Positions 25,555 through 36,575 of a stretch of DNA of 64,000 bases are shown one piece after another (position 1 is the first letter of the stretch; every line of letters starts with the position of its first letter). The notes under the pieces are model-generated. The model did not search any database and was not told where the DNA came from. It was given only the letters and a program-made list of their open reading frames with translations. The DNA lies in the NCBI RefSeq assembly GCF_001679785.1, contig NZ_CP016286.1, positions 2,418,001-2,482,000 of the forward strand. Direction: 5' to 3'. The position numbers and the translations under genes are program-made. The DNA comes from Rhizobium leguminosarum. GTDB lineage: Bacteria; Pseudomonadota; Alphaproteobacteria; Rhizobiales; Rhizobiaceae.

Positions 25555-26433
25555 TTAAGGCCGATCGAGATGGATGGTCACCCAGCCATTGCGCCAGATG
25601 GTTCTGACATGGCGAAGCCTCGCGCCGCTATAGGCGGCGATCACCTTCCAGCGTTGCCCGGCAAGGATGCCGGAGAGAATGACCGATCCGCCAGGTGCAA
25701 GATGCGTCGCAAGCTTCGGCGCCATGCGGATCAGCGGCCGGGCGAGAATGTTGGCTATGATAAGATCGAAGGGACCGTGCTCGGAAAAGGCCGTCGAATG
25801 AAAGCCCGGCGCGGTCCTGGTGACGATGCCAGAGGCGATGCCGTTGCGGCGCACGTTCTCGGCCGCCACCTTCGTCGCGATCGGATCGATGTCGGTCGCC
25901 AGCACCGGTATGTTCCTGAGCTTGCGCACCGCAATCGCCAGCACGCCGCTGCCGGTGCCGAGATCGAGCGCGTTGCGGACCGGGCGCGAGCGCACCACGC
26001 TATCGATCACCTCGAGGCAGCCAGCCGTCGTGCCGTGATGGCCGGTGCCGAAGGCCTGGCCGGCATCGATCTCGATGGCGATGTCGCCGGAACGGACTTT
26101 ATCGCGGTCATGCGAGCCATGCACCAGGAAACGCCCTGCCCGGACAGGCTTCAGCCCCTCCAGCGATTTCACCACCCAGTCGATCTCGGGGATGACTTCC
26201 CGCTCCAGCCGGACATCGGGGAAAGAGGCCTTCAATGCGTCCTCGACGCGGGATTGCACCTCGGCCTCGTCCTCGGCCATCATGTAGATCGAGGCTTCCC
26301 AGATATCCTTCTTCTCATCGATCTCGGTGGTGCCGATGGCAAAGTCTTCTTCACCGAAGACCGCGCTCAGAAGGTCGAGGATCTCTTCGGCCTTGGCTTC
26401 GGTCGTCGTCACGTAAAGGCGGATTTCACTCAC
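25555..26433 (-). CDS. prmA: Ribosomal protein L11 methyltransferase
   Basis: 292 residues. N-terminal substrate-recognition domain, then a Rossmann methyltransferase domain: AGQAFGTGHHGTTAGCLEVI (PrmA signature), ALDLGTGSGVLAIAVRKL (SAM motif I), LATDIDPIATKVAAENV, LIIANILARPLIRMAP (motif IV NxL) and SGILAGQ. It trimethylates L11 in the cytoplasm. The start is GTG at 26433 (SEIRLYV). Proximity to pepP is common in Rhizobiales. Confidence 0.95.
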   Translation of the reverse strand: MSEIRLYVTTTEAKAEEILDLLSAVFGEEDFAIGTTEIDEKKDIWEASIYMMAEDEAEVQSRVEDALKASFPDVRLEREVIPEIDWVVKSLEGLKPVRAGRFLVHGSHDRDKVRSGDIAIEIDAGQAFGTGHHGTTAGCLEVIDSVVRSRPVRNALDLGTGSGVLAIAVRKLRNIPVLATDIDPIATKVAAENVRRNGIASGIVTRTAPGFHSTAFSEHGPFDLIIANILARPLIRMAPKLATHLAPGGSVILSGILAGQRWKVIAAYSGARLRHVRTIWRNGWVTIHLDRP

Positions 26434-26501
26434 GATAGGCGGTCTTTCCCGTTTCAGTTGCCCGCCGCCGGTCGAGCCAACGCCCGATCACGCTGAAGCT
26501 G

Positions 26502-27104
26502 TCACCCCTTGCTGACGAGATTCTCCAGCTTCTTTACCGCCGTGTCCGGGTTTTCGCCATAGGCGATCGTTCCGGAAAACCGCCCGGCCGAATCGAGCAG
26601 GAAGACCGAGGCGGTGTGATCCATCGTATAGTCGCCATTCGGATCCTTCTCGTCGACCGGCACTTTCTTGGCGTAGACGCGGAACCCCTTGACCATCTCG
26701 GCGATCTTGTCAGGCGCGCCTGAAATGCCGGTGATGCGCTTGGAAACATTGGAGACGTATTCGTTCATGATCTCGGGCGTGTCGCGCTCCGGATCGACGG
26801 TCACGAAATAGGCCTGCAGCTTATCGCCCTTCGGATCGACCTTCTCCATCCAGCCGTTCAGCTCGAAAAGCGTCGTCGGGCAGACTTCCGGGCAATGGGT
26901 GAAGCCGAAGAACAGCGCCGTCGGCTTGCCGCGCAGCGCCTCCTCGGTGATCGGCTGTCCGTTCTGGGAGACCAGGGTGAAGGGTACGCCGAAGGGAGGT
27001 TCCGCCACCACATCCTTCGACTTCGTCAGGTTGAGCGTAACCGCTCCGAGAAACCCGGCAAGTATCAGGACACCGACCCAGACGGCGATGCGGAATGTCT
27101 TCAT
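26502..27104 (-). CDS. SCO1/SenC/PrrC family copper protein
   Basis: 200 residues. An N-terminal signal anchor (IAVWVGVLILAGFLGAVTL) places the thioredoxin-fold domain in the periplasm. Copper ligands Cys71 and Cys75 (GFTHCPEVCPTT) and His163 (YTMDHTASVFLLD) are all present. SCO1 proteins deliver copper or reduce the CuA site of cytochrome c oxidase. GAGG lies nine bases before the ATG at 27104 and only three before an alternative ATG at 27110 (MPMKTF), so I prefer 27104. Confidence 0.93.
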   Translation of the reverse strand: MKTFRIAVWVGVLILAGFLGAVTLNLTKSKDVVAEPPFGVPFTLVSQNGQPITEEALRGKPTALFFGFTHCPEVCPTTLFELNGWMEKVDPKGDKLQAYFVTVDPERDTPEIMNEYVSNVSKRITGISGAPDKIAEMVKGFRVYAKKVPVDEKDPNGDYTMDHTASVFLLDSAGRFSGTIAYGENPDTAVKKLENLVSKG

Positions 27105-27425
27105 TGGCATGATCCTCGATCCGGGCGGAGACGCGCGGCCCGCCCCTGCCGGCGTGATTATAGCCTCGAGCGGAGGCGCGCAATTCAAGAATATGTTTTC
27201 GAACCCGTGTTGAATTGTCTCACCGGTAGAAACTGCCACGGCAACGAAATCCGCCCTCACGAATCTGCACGGATCAAAAATGCATGTGTTTGAAAAGCTT
27301 ACCTCTAGAGCGACGGCCATTCCGAAAATACATATCGTTAGGAAAGACTTAAGCCGTCACATCTATATTTAACGGCGGTTCTACATCGCCTCTCCCGCTG
27401 GGGACAACTGGGAAGAATTCTGACC
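27105..27425. other. 321-bp divergent intergenic region (SCO1 / cheW)
   Basis: No gene is seen. The stretch 27290-27400 is AT-rich and should contain the cheW promoter; I found no clear operator or hairpin. Confidence 0.4.
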
Positions 27426-27896
27426 ATGAACAATAATAACGCCATCAAGCAGTCGGGCGCTTATCTCGAAATCGTTTCGTTCCACCTGGGCGATCAGGAA
27501 TTCTGCATCGACATCATGGCCATCCGCGAAATCCGCGGCTGGGCGCCGGTGACGCCGATGCCGCACACCCCGCCCTACGTCTTGGGTCTCATCAACCTGC
27601 GCGGTGCGGTGATCCCCGTCATCGACATGGCCTGCCGCCTCGGCATGAAGATGACCGAGCCCTCCGAGCGCTCGGCGATCATCGTCACCGACATCGCCGG
27701 CAAGCTGGTCGGCCTGCTGGTCGAGCAGGTTTCCGACATGATGACCATCAAGAGCGAAGACCTGCAGCCGCCGCCGGAAATCATCCCGGAGGCCCAGCGC
27801 GCCTTCTGCCGCGGCATCGTCGCGCTCGAAAAGACCATGGTCTGCTTCTTGAACCTCGACACGGTCATTGCCGACGAGCTGACACAGGCCGCCTGA
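27426..27896 (+). CDS. cheW: Chemotaxis coupling protein CheW, orphan
   Basis: 156 residues covering a single CheW SH3-like domain: LEIVSFHLGDQEFCIDIMAI, IREIRGWAPVTPMPHTPPYV, LGLINLRGAVIPVIDMACRL and IIVTDIAGKLVGLLVEQVSD. It couples methyl-accepting receptors to the CheA kinase at the membrane. No other che or mcp gene is in the window, so it must serve receptors and kinase encoded elsewhere. It ends at an intrinsic terminator. Confidence 0.95.
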   Translation: MNNNNAIKQSGAYLEIVSFHLGDQEFCIDIMAIREIRGWAPVTPMPHTPPYVLGLINLRGAVIPVIDMACRLGMKMTEPSERSAIIVTDIAGKLVGLLVEQVSDMMTIKSEDLQPPPEIIPEAQRAFCRGIVALEKTMVCFLNLDTVIADELTQAA

Positions 27897-27919
27897 GGAA
27901 TACTCATATCTGGAATTCG

Positions 27920-27945
27920 AAGGTCCGGCTCGTCCGGGCCTTTTT
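27920..27945 (+). terminator. Rho-independent terminator after cheW
   Basis: Stem AAGGTCCGG / CCGGGCCTT (one G-T pair) with a five-base loop, running into a TTTTT tract, 24 bases after the cheW stop. Confidence 0.85.
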
Positions 27946-27990
27946 GTTTGGTGTGGCGAGCAAAACGGGCATGATTTCGGACTTGGGGTA

Positions 27991-28111
27991 CAACCCCTCC
28001 CCACAAGGGGGAGGGACTAACCCGAAGGCCCGCCCCGCTCCTGCCGAAACATCGAAAATTAGGAAAGCTGGTGCGGCAAGTTAAGCCCCTCCCCCTTGTG
28101 GGGAGGGGTTT
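27991..28111. repeat. GC-rich inverted repeat element
   Basis: Arms AACCCCTCCCCACAAGGGGG (from 27992) and CCCCCTTGTGGGGAGGGGTT (to 28110) are perfect inverted copies about 24 bases long around a 70-base middle. Each arm is itself a small hairpin (CCCTCCCC..GGGGGAGGG). This sequence type is common between genes of rhizobia (recalled, not searched). It sits between cheW and the convergent creA-like gene. Confidence 0.8.
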
Positions 28112-28162
28112 GGGGCGGGATCTTTAATCTCGATAGCGAGAGATCCCGGAACCTCCCGGCCT

Positions 28163-28654
28163 TCATGGCTTCCCATTCTTCCAGACAACGCTCTGCCCAT
28201 AGAGCGGAATGGTCGAGATCGACATCTTCGCCGAACCGTCGGTCAGTTCGCGCGAATGGGCGAGATAGATCAGCGTGTCGTTGGTCCTGTCGTAGATACG
28301 GTTGACGACCAACGTCTTCCAGATCAGCGACATGCCTTGCCGGAACACCTCGCTGCCATCCTTGGACAGGTCGATATTGCCGATCTCGATCGGCCCCGTC
28401 TGCCGGCAGGCAATGGAATTGTTGGATGGATCCTCGAACCAGTTGCCGTTCTTGAACCGGTCGATCAGGCTGCGGTCGAAATAGGTGACGTGGCAGGTAA
28501 CGCCCTTGACGTCAGGGTCGGAGACCGCATCGACGATGATATCGTTGCCGATCCAGTCGACCCCGACCTTGCCGACGACTTCGGCCGACGCGGCACCTGC
28601 GGAAAGGGCGGCCAAAGAAAAGGCGGCGAGGAGAAAAGTGCGCAGTCTGGACAT
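28163..28654 (-). CDS. creA: CreA family secreted protein
   Basis: 163 residues. Sec signal peptide (FLLAAFSLAALSAGAASA, cleavage after residue 24), then the CreA domain: VGKVGVDWIGNDIIVDAVSD, DPDVKGVTCHVTYFDRSLID, DPSNNSIACRQTGPI, SLIWKTLVVNRIYD, NTLIYLAHSREL-like block. Predicted periplasmic; function unknown despite the name. The ATG at 28654 has GGGAG eight bases upstream; the longer frame to 28708 adds a non-signal extension. Confidence 0.88.
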   Translation of the reverse strand: MSRLRTFLLAAFSLAALSAGAASAEVVGKVGVDWIGNDIIVDAVSDPDVKGVTCHVTYFDRSLIDRFKNGNWFEDPSNNSIACRQTGPIEIGNIDLSKDGSEVFRQGMSLIWKTLVVNRIYDRTNDTLIYLAHSRELTDGSAKMSISTIPLYGQSVVWKNGKP

Positions 28655-28731
28655 GGCGGCTCCCTGAATAATCCACATTCTAGATAAGCATGGACCCATG
28701 CTTTGCAAGAAATGCGGTTACGAGAGAACTC

Positions 28732-29391
28732 TCAGCCCTTTCGGCAGGTGCAGGGCTCGTAGGCCCGCGCCGTCAGCCGACCTGGCTTCATGCCGATCAA
28801 CGCCGGTATAGCGTGGACGGCATGGGCCTGGACCGCCCTTGCCATCTCAATTGCGGCCGCTGCGCAGACGGCGGCATCTTCGGCGGCGTTGTGGTGCACG
28901 AAACGCAGGCCGAGATGCTCGGCGATCAGGTTCAGCCGGTGCGAGAGGAAATGCGGCCAGATCCGCTGCGCCATCTTCAGGCTGCAGAGATAGGTAAGCT
29001 CCGGATAGGATTGCCGGTAGAGATCGAGGCTCGCCCGCCAGACGCTGAAATCGAAGGCGGCATTATGGGCGATCATCGTCGCGCCGCGAAAATCCTCCTC
29101 GAACTCGTCCATTACCTCGGGAAACTCGGGAGCGTCCTCGACATGCTCCGGCCGGATGCCGTGGATGGCAATATTCATCCCGGAAAAGCGCATGTCCCGC
29201 GGCCGGATCAGCCGCTCCTCGACGCGCGTCACCCTGCCGTCCTCGATCCAGGCAAGCCCGACGGAACAGGCGCTGCCGCGCTGTTCGTTCGCCGTCTCGA
29301 AGTCAATCGCGATGGTTTTCAATGCCGCAGTCCGAATCGTTTCGTCGGGAACAGGAATACCGCCCCGCTTCCGGCCGCGCAAATTCGACAC
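28732..29391 (-). CDS. DnaQ-like 3'-5' exonuclease (DEDD family)
   Basis: 219 residues. Exonuclease motifs: Exo I IAIDFETANEQRGSACSVGL (Asp, Glu), Exo II MIAHNAAFDFSVW (Asp) and Exo III HNAAEDAAVCAAAAIEMA (H-N-A-A-E-D, giving His and Asp). It resembles the PolC/epsilon-type stand-alone exonucleases rather than the replicative DnaQ. The listed start is GTG at 29391; a TTG directly before KTIAIDFET, 24 residues in, matches many homologues' N-terminus and is a serious alternative. A CxC-type tail (EPCTCRKG) ends the protein. Confidence 0.85.
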   Translation of the reverse strand: MSNLRGRKRGGIPVPDETIRTAALKTIAIDFETANEQRGSACSVGLAWIEDGRVTRVEERLIRPRDMRFSGMNIAIHGIRPEHVEDAPEFPEVMDEFEEDFRGATMIAHNAAFDFSVWRASLDLYRQSYPELTYLCSLKMAQRIWPHFLSHRLNLIAEHLGLRFVHHNAAEDAAVCAAAAIEMARAVQAHAVHAIPALIGMKPGRLTARAYEPCTCRKG

Positions 29392-29604
29392 GATGCCCGG
29401 TTGACTTTTTAACCCCCATATCGAAACTTGCTGCCATGATCGGTTCCGTAACCATGGCAGCGCTTATCCATCACACCACGACCCTTGCAGGGTATGCGGG
29501 AGCGATGGCGCGTTAGCAGCGATCCGATCATCCCGAAAACCCTGCCGAGGCGAGCAGGGTTTTCGTAAAGCCGGCTCTCCTCCTGAAACAAACGGAGAGC
29601 ATGA

Positions 29605-30141
29605 ATGTCTGAAAACGAAGAGAATGAACCTCGTGGCCGAGCGCGCCTGCCGGATGGCGTCCTCGTGCGCGCCGTTCGCCTGTCCGATGCGGAGGAGATC
29701 ACCGATCTCATAAATCTGCCCGGCTACCGGGCCGGCACCTTGCGGCCGCCCTACCAGCGGGTCGAGGAGGTTCGCAAGTACATGGAGAATCCGTCGCCAG
29801 GCGCGCTCAACCTCGTCGTCACCCTGGATGGCAGGATCGTCGGCAATGGCGGCCTTAACCGCCTCTCCGGCCGTAGGCAGCACGTCGCCAGCATCGGCAT
29901 GGGCGTGCATGACGATTTCACCGGCCGCGGCTTCGGACGGATCCTGCTCGGGGCGATGGTCGATGCTGCCGACGACTGGCTCGATATCAAACGGCTGGAA
30001 CTGACTGTCTACACCGATAACGATGTCGCCATCGGCCTCTACCGGAAATTCGGCTTCGGGCAGGAAGGCCTGCTGAAGGCCTTCGGCTTTCGATCAGGGG
30101 AATATGTCGACGCCTATACGATGGCGCGGCTCAGGTTATGA
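29605..30141 (+). CDS. GNAT family N-acetyltransferase
   Basis: 178 residues. Acetyl-CoA binding motif A is in IGMGVHDDFTGRGFGRILLG (R/QxxGxG/A), preceded by LVVTLDGRIVGNGGL and followed by LELTVYTDNDVAIGLYRKFG and FGFRSGEYVDAYTMARL. It belongs to the RimI/RimJ-like group (resembling PhnO/YhhY types); substrate unknown. CGGAGAGC precedes the ATG. Transcribed alone. Confidence 0.9.
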   Translation: MSENEENEPRGRARLPDGVLVRAVRLSDAEEITDLINLPGYRAGTLRPPYQRVEEVRKYMENPSPGALNLVVTLDGRIVGNGGLNRLSGRRQHVASIGMGVHDDFTGRGFGRILLGAMVDAADDWLDIKRLELTVYTDNDVAIGLYRKFGFGQEGLLKAFGFRSGEYVDAYTMARLRL

Positions 30142-30186
30142 GCGAGCGGGAGGCTGGCGGCTCGCCGCCAGCCTCCCGAGCCACAA

Positions 30187-30567
30187 TCAGGCGACGGCGA
30201 GCGTATAGGGTCTCACAAGGCACTCTGGCGGAACACCCCAGGCTTCCTGCAGCTTGAAGATCATTTCAACGGTCAGCGCACGTTTGCGATTGAGAATTTC
30301 CGAAGCGCGCGAACGAGAGCCTAGCACTTCGGCAAGGTCGCTCTGTTTGCGGCCTGTCATCTCCATGAAACCACTGAGAAAATCGATCGGCGTCAGTTCC
30401 TCCGCCGTAAAATGCCGGTTCTCATAGGCCTCGATCAAATCCGCAAGCACATCGAAACGATCGGCCTCCGCCGTTCCTTGCTCCGGCGGATTGTCGAAAT
30501 AAGGCGTGATCTCGCCGATGGCCCATTCAAGGTCCGCGGCCGTCTTGATCGGTCTTATATTGTTCAT
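30187..30567 (-). CDS. higA: HigA-type antitoxin
   Basis: 126 residues. N-terminal toxin-binding region, then an Xre-type helix-turn-helix (GRKQSDLAEVLGSRSRASEI, LNRKRALTVEMIFKLQEAWG). The ATG overlaps the toxin stop as ATGA, in the toxin-first order typical of higBA. It should neutralise HigB and repress the operon. Confidence 0.92.
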   Translation of the reverse strand: MNNIRPIKTAADLEWAIGEITPYFDNPPEQGTAEADRFDVLADLIEAYENRHFTAEELTPIDFLSGFMEMTGRKQSDLAEVLGSRSRASEILNRKRALTVEMIFKLQEAWGVPPECLVRPYTLAVA

Positions 30568-30863
30568 CCCACTGTCTCCGGATCGATCCTGTCATATTCC
30601 GCATGTGTACCGACAAACTTGATGAGGACCCGCCGGTATCGATAGGCGACATGCACGATCAGCCGGTATTTGTTGCCGCCGATATCGAAAATAATCCTGT
30701 TGTCGCCTACGAAATCCACATTTGCTCCGAACATCGTCTTGATATCCGACGGACCGGTCCATTCCGCCCTGCTGACGGTCGAATACCAGACGCTAAGCGA
30801 GGTCCTTGCCTGTGGGTGGCGCTCCCAGAATGCTCGAAGCGTCGATTTCGCAATGATCTGCAT
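30564..30863 (-). CDS. higB: HigB-type mRNA interferase toxin
   Basis: 99 residues of the HigB / RelE-like superfamily (AFWERHPQARTSLSVWYSTV, SRAEWTGPSDIKTMFGANVD, IIFDIGGNKYRLIVHVAYRY, VLIKFVGTHAEYDRID). Family members cleave mRNA on the ribosome. First gene of the pair, 11 bases downstream of a perfect inverted repeat. Ends with DRIDPETVG. Confidence 0.93.
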   Translation of the reverse strand: MQIIAKSTLRAFWERHPQARTSLSVWYSTVSRAEWTGPSDIKTMFGANVDFVGDNRIIFDIGGNKYRLIVHVAYRYRRVLIKFVGTHAEYDRIDPETVG

Positions 30864-30874
30864 GGGTCAATCTA

Positions 30875-30889
30875 TTCCCAAATTGGGAA
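30875..30889. promoter_or_regulatory. Probable HigBA operator
   Basis: Perfect inverted repeat TTCCCAA-A-TTGGGAA, 11 bases upstream of the higB ATG and between it and ligA. Binding by HigA is inferred from position and symmetry. Confidence 0.65.
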
Positions 30890-30906
30890 CGCGTCAATCA
30901 GCGGCC

Positions 30907-33069
<2,163 letters not shown>

Positions 33070-33162
33070 TCACTCCAGAGAATCTGGCCAGAAAATCTGG
33101 ATTGTTTTTAGAGCAAAATTGCCGGATGAAAAGAGAGGCCGCGGTAGATCGGTCTACCCGGC

Positions 33163-33690
33163 CTATTCCCAATCCCTGGCATTGCGCAGCCGGATGCCGC
33201 TGACATGCAGGTTGGTGTTCCAGAGGTTCTTCAACGGCCGCAGGCTATCGACCACCCGAAGCTCCACCCTACGCGGCGCAAACTCCTGGTCGAGCCGCGA
33301 GATGGCGGTCCTCTCCAGGGGAATGACGCGTCTGCGGGCCACCCACATGCCAGCATCATCCAGATCCTCGAAGCTCTCGGCCGGCATCTCGTAACGGTGG
33401 ATCGTCTCCGCTTCGAGCCTTTCCAGCCAATGGCGCTCGACGCAGGCGACGGCCCGCCAGTCGCCGAGCCAGCGCCGCCGTTCGGCCTCGGGCGTATCGG
33501 CTGTCGCCCAGAGCAGGATGCGGGGGCAATCGCGCGGAAAGAGATACATGAAATCATGATCGGCATCGATCGCCCAGACGAGCGGACCGTTCAGCCATTC
33601 CCAGCCAGCCGGGCGCACCGAGGGCACGCGGACCGGGCGGGGTTCGAATACTGCGATGTCTGTATCATCACTGAAATGGAAAAGTCGCAT
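33163..33690 (-). CDS. DUF6886-like conserved protein
   Basis: 175 residues starting MRLFHFSDDTDIAVFEPRPV, with LVWAIDADHDFMYLFPRDCP and RHWLERLEAETIHRYEMPAE. The pattern matches, from memory, an uncharacterised family (DUF6886) often found in Firmicutes and proteobacteria; function unknown. The start was placed at the MRLFHFSDD Met rather than the upstream open frame. It lies between recN and ligA and is co-directional with both. Confidence 0.7.
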   Translation of the reverse strand: MRLFHFSDDTDIAVFEPRPVRVPSVRPAGWEWLNGPLVWAIDADHDFMYLFPRDCPRILLWATADTPEAERRRWLGDWRAVACVERHWLERLEAETIHRYEMPAESFEDLDDAGMWVARRRVIPLERTAISRLDQEFAPRRVELRVVDSLRPLKNLWNTNLHVSGIRLRNARDWE

Positions 33691-33768
33691 GGCAACGGAT
33701 CGCCGCTGATGGAGAATGATGCGTATAACGCGAAGCTGAATCTTCGTCACCGCCGGCGGTGCCGGAAA

Positions 33769-35442
33769 TCAGCCGTTGCCGGCCAGCAGCCGCTTTGCCG
33801 CCGCCCTCGCCTCTTCTGTGACCGAAGCCCCGGCCAGCATACGGGCGATCTCCTCGGTGCGGTCCTTCTGCGCCATCGTCGCGACGCGCGTGGCGATCTT
33901 TTCCGAACCGTCGGCCGACGGTCCCTTGGAAATCAAGAGATGCGTCGCCGCCCGCGCCGCGACCTGCGGCGCATGCGTGACCGACAGCACCTGCACCCGC
34001 TCCGACAGCCGCTTCAGCCGCTGGCCGATCGCATCGGCCACCGCGCCGCCGACGCCGGTATCGATTTCGTCGAAGACGAGCGTCGGGGCCGACCCTCGAT
34101 CGGCGAGCGCCACTTTCAGCGCCAGCAGGAAACGCGACAGCTCGCCGCCCGAGGCGACCTTCATGATCGAGCCCGGTCGCGTGCCGGGATTGGTCTGGAC
34201 ATGGAACTCGACGACGTCGATGCCTTCGGCGAGCGCCTCCCCCGCATCCGTGGTGATCTCGACCATGAAACGGGCGCGCTCGAGTTTCAGCGCCGGCAGC
34301 TCGGCCATGACGGCCCCAGCCAGTGCGGTTCCGGCATGATGGCGCTTGTCTGACAGCGAGCGCGCCGCCGCATCGTAATTTTCCCGCGCCAGGCCGACCT
34401 CGGCATCAAGCCGCGCAAGCCGCTCCTCGCCCGCGTCGAGATCGGCGAGATCGGCGATCATACGGACGGCAAGCGCCGGCAGCTCGGTGACGGGCACGGA
34501 ATATTTGCGCGAGGCGGCCCTGAGCGCAAAAAGCCGCTCTTCCGCCCGCTCCAGCTCCCTTGGATCGTATTCGGTCTTGCGCAGTGCCGCCTCGACTTCC
34601 ATCTGCGCGTTGGAAAGCTGGTCCAGCGCGGCATCGAGCAGCGTCACGGTGTCTTCGAGCAATCCCGGCGCCTCATGGCTCTTGCGCTCCAGCCGGCGCA
34701 CCAGCGATGCGATATGGGGCACCGGCGAGGCATTGCCGTTCAGGAATTCGGACGCCTCGGCGATATCGCCGGCGATTCGCTCGGCTTTCATCATCTTCTG
34801 CCGGCGATCGGCGAGCTCTTCCTCCTCGCCATCCTGCGGCGAGAGCTTCTCGAGCTCCTCGACGGAAGAGCGCAGGTAATCGGCTTCGCGCGCCGCACTT
34901 TCCACCTTCTCGCGGTGCTTCTTCAGCATCCGCTCGCTGTCGCGCCACAGGCGATAGAGCCGGGAGACCTCCGAAACCTCGTCGGTGAGGCCGGCGAAGG
35001 CATCGAGCAGCGTGCGGTGGGCATTGGTGTCGACAAGGGCGCGATCGTCGTGCTGTCCGTGGATTTCGACCAGCATCTGACCGGCCTGGCGCATCAGCTG
35101 CACGCTGACCGGCTGGTCGTTGACATAGGCCTTGGTGCGCCCATCCGCCGATTGCTGGCGGCGGAAGATCAGGTCGCCCTCGTCGTCGATGCCGTTTTCA
35201 CGCAGGAGGGTGCGGGCGCCATGTTCCATGCCGACGTCGAACACCGCCGTCACCTGGCCCTTGTCCTCGCCATGACGCACCAGGTCGCCGTCGCCGCGCC
35301 CACCGAGCGCCAGCGACAGGCTGTCGAGCAGAATGGATTTGCCCGCCCCGGTCTCGCCCGTCAGCACGGAGAGGCCGGTCTCGAAGGCAAGATCCAGCCG
35401 CTCGATCAGGACGATATCGCGGATCGAAAGCTGGATCAGCAT
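33769..35442 (-). CDS. recN: DNA repair protein RecN
   Basis: 557-residue SMC-like ATPase. Walker A GETGAGKS at 29-36 (LSVLTGETGAGKSILLDSLS), central coiled coil (KKHREKVESAAREADYLRSS), ABC signature VASGGELSRFLLALKVAL and Walker B APTLVFDEIDTGVGG with D-loop nearby. It acts early in double-strand break repair. The start MLIQLSIRDIVLI is chosen by family; it begins five bases after the bamD stop, so the two are probably co-transcribed. Confidence 0.96.
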   Translation of the reverse strand: MLIQLSIRDIVLIERLDLAFETGLSVLTGETGAGKSILLDSLSLALGGRGDGDLVRHGEDKGQVTAVFDVGMEHGARTLLRENGIDDEGDLIFRRQQSADGRTKAYVNDQPVSVQLMRQAGQMLVEIHGQHDDRALVDTNAHRTLLDAFAGLTDEVSEVSRLYRLWRDSERMLKKHREKVESAAREADYLRSSVEELEKLSPQDGEEEELADRRQKMMKAERIAGDIAEASEFLNGNASPVPHIASLVRRLERKSHEAPGLLEDTVTLLDAALDQLSNAQMEVEAALRKTEYDPRELERAEERLFALRAASRKYSVPVTELPALAVRMIADLADLDAGEERLARLDAEVGLARENYDAAARSLSDKRHHAGTALAGAVMAELPALKLERARFMVEITTDAGEALAEGIDVVEFHVQTNPGTRPGSIMKVASGGELSRFLLALKVALADRGSAPTLVFDEIDTGVGGAVADAIGQRLKRLSERVQVLSVTHAPQVAARAATHLLISKGPSADGSEKIATRVATMAQKDRTEEIARMLAGASVTEEARAAAKRLLAGNG

Positions 35443-35447
35443 TGGCC

Positions 35448-36290
35448 TCAGGAACCGAGAAGAAGTTTCTTGCCCGCTGCGGCGATCCACGAGCCCTTGT
35501 TTTCACGCGGCTCGGCACCGCCGCTCTGCAGCAGCTTGTAGGAATCAGCATACCACTGGCTGTCGGGATAATTGTGACCGAGCACGGCAGCGGCTGTCTG
35601 CGCCTCGTCGACGATGCCCATCGCGTAATAAGCTTCGACGAGACGCGCTAAGGCCTCTTCGATCTGGTTCGTGTTCGGATATTTCTCGACGACGATGCGG
35701 AAGCGCGAGATCGCGGCGAGATATTCCTTCCGCTCCATGTAGTAGCGGCCGATCTGCATTTCCTTGCCGGCGAGCTGGTCGCGCGCGAAGCGGATCTTCG
35801 CCTGCGCGTCATCGACATATTCGGAGTTCGGATAGTTGTCGATGACAGCCTGCATCGCCTCGATCGTCTTGGCCGAGGCGCGCTGGTCCTGCGTCACGTC
35901 GACGATCTGCTTGGAATAGGTGAGACCGATGAGATACTGCACATAGGCGGCATCCTGGGACTTCGGATATTGCGACATGTAGCGGTTGCCGGAAGCAAGC
36001 GCATCGTCCAGGCGGCCTTGGCGGTATTTGACGAAGGTGCTCATCACAAGCGCCTTGCGTGCCCATTCGGAGAACGGGTTCTCGCGGTCGATCGCGTCAA
36101 ACTTGCGCGCCGCTTCCGCCATGTTGCCGGCCTTCATATTGGCAAGGCCCTGGGTGTAAAGCACGTCGGGCGGATCGGTTTCGAGGCCGAGCTTGGTGAT
36201 GTCGATATCGGGGTCCGACTGGCAACCGGAGATCAAGGCGCCTGCGCTGAGCACCAGAAGCGATGCGAACAAAGCGCGCGCTGTCTTCAT
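35448..36290 (-). CDS. bamD: Outer membrane assembly lipoprotein BamD (ComL/YfiO)
   Basis: 280 residues. Signal peptide with lipobox LISGC, so Cys23 should be lipidated. The rest is five TPR-like repeats (VLYTQGLANMKAGNMAEAAR, KALVMSTFVKYRQGRLDDAL, AYVQYLIGLTYSKQIVDV, QMQIGRYYMERKEYLAAI-type block). It is the essential lipoprotein partner of BamA in outer membrane protein insertion. AAGG lies four to five bases before the ATG at 36290; an ATG at 36293 (MMKTA) is equally possible. In an lpxC-bamD-recN-ligA order common in Rhizobiales. Confidence 0.95.
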   Translation of the reverse strand: MKTARALFASLLVLSAGALISGCQSDPDIDITKLGLETDPPDVLYTQGLANMKAGNMAEAARKFDAIDRENPFSEWARKALVMSTFVKYRQGRLDDALASGNRYMSQYPKSQDAAYVQYLIGLTYSKQIVDVTQDQRASAKTIEAMQAVIDNYPNSEYVDDAQAKIRFARDQLAGKEMQIGRYYMERKEYLAAISRFRIVVEKYPNTNQIEEALARLVEAYYAMGIVDEAQTAAAVLGHNYPDSQWYADSYKLLQSGGAEPRENKGSWIAAAGKKLLLGS

Positions 36291-36522
36291 CATACCTTCA
36301 GATCCTGCATAACCCATTCGAAAGAACCCCACTGCTGCCGCTCTCTCCACGGCAGCCACGCCTCGCTGGCGTTTCTAGCCACAAATGTGCATCAAGAGCA
36401 ACGCAATGATAAGGCATTAACGCATTTTTGTGGCAGCGGCCGCAGAAATGACCGCCTTTTCAACTTCTTCCCGACCTGTGGCGGCCAAGCATCGGTCTAT
36501 CGCCGCAGACGCGGTCGGACAT

Positions 36523-36550
36523 AAAAAAACCGCCTCCGGGAAAGAGGCGG
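36523..36550 (-). terminator. Rho-independent terminator after lpxC
   Basis: On the minus strand: stem CCGCCTC / GAGGCGG with a seven-base loop followed by seven T. It lies 25 bases after the lpxC stop and separates lpxC from bamD. Confidence 0.9.
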
Positions 36551-36575
36551 CCTGGTCTTGAGAGTATGCTGGAGG

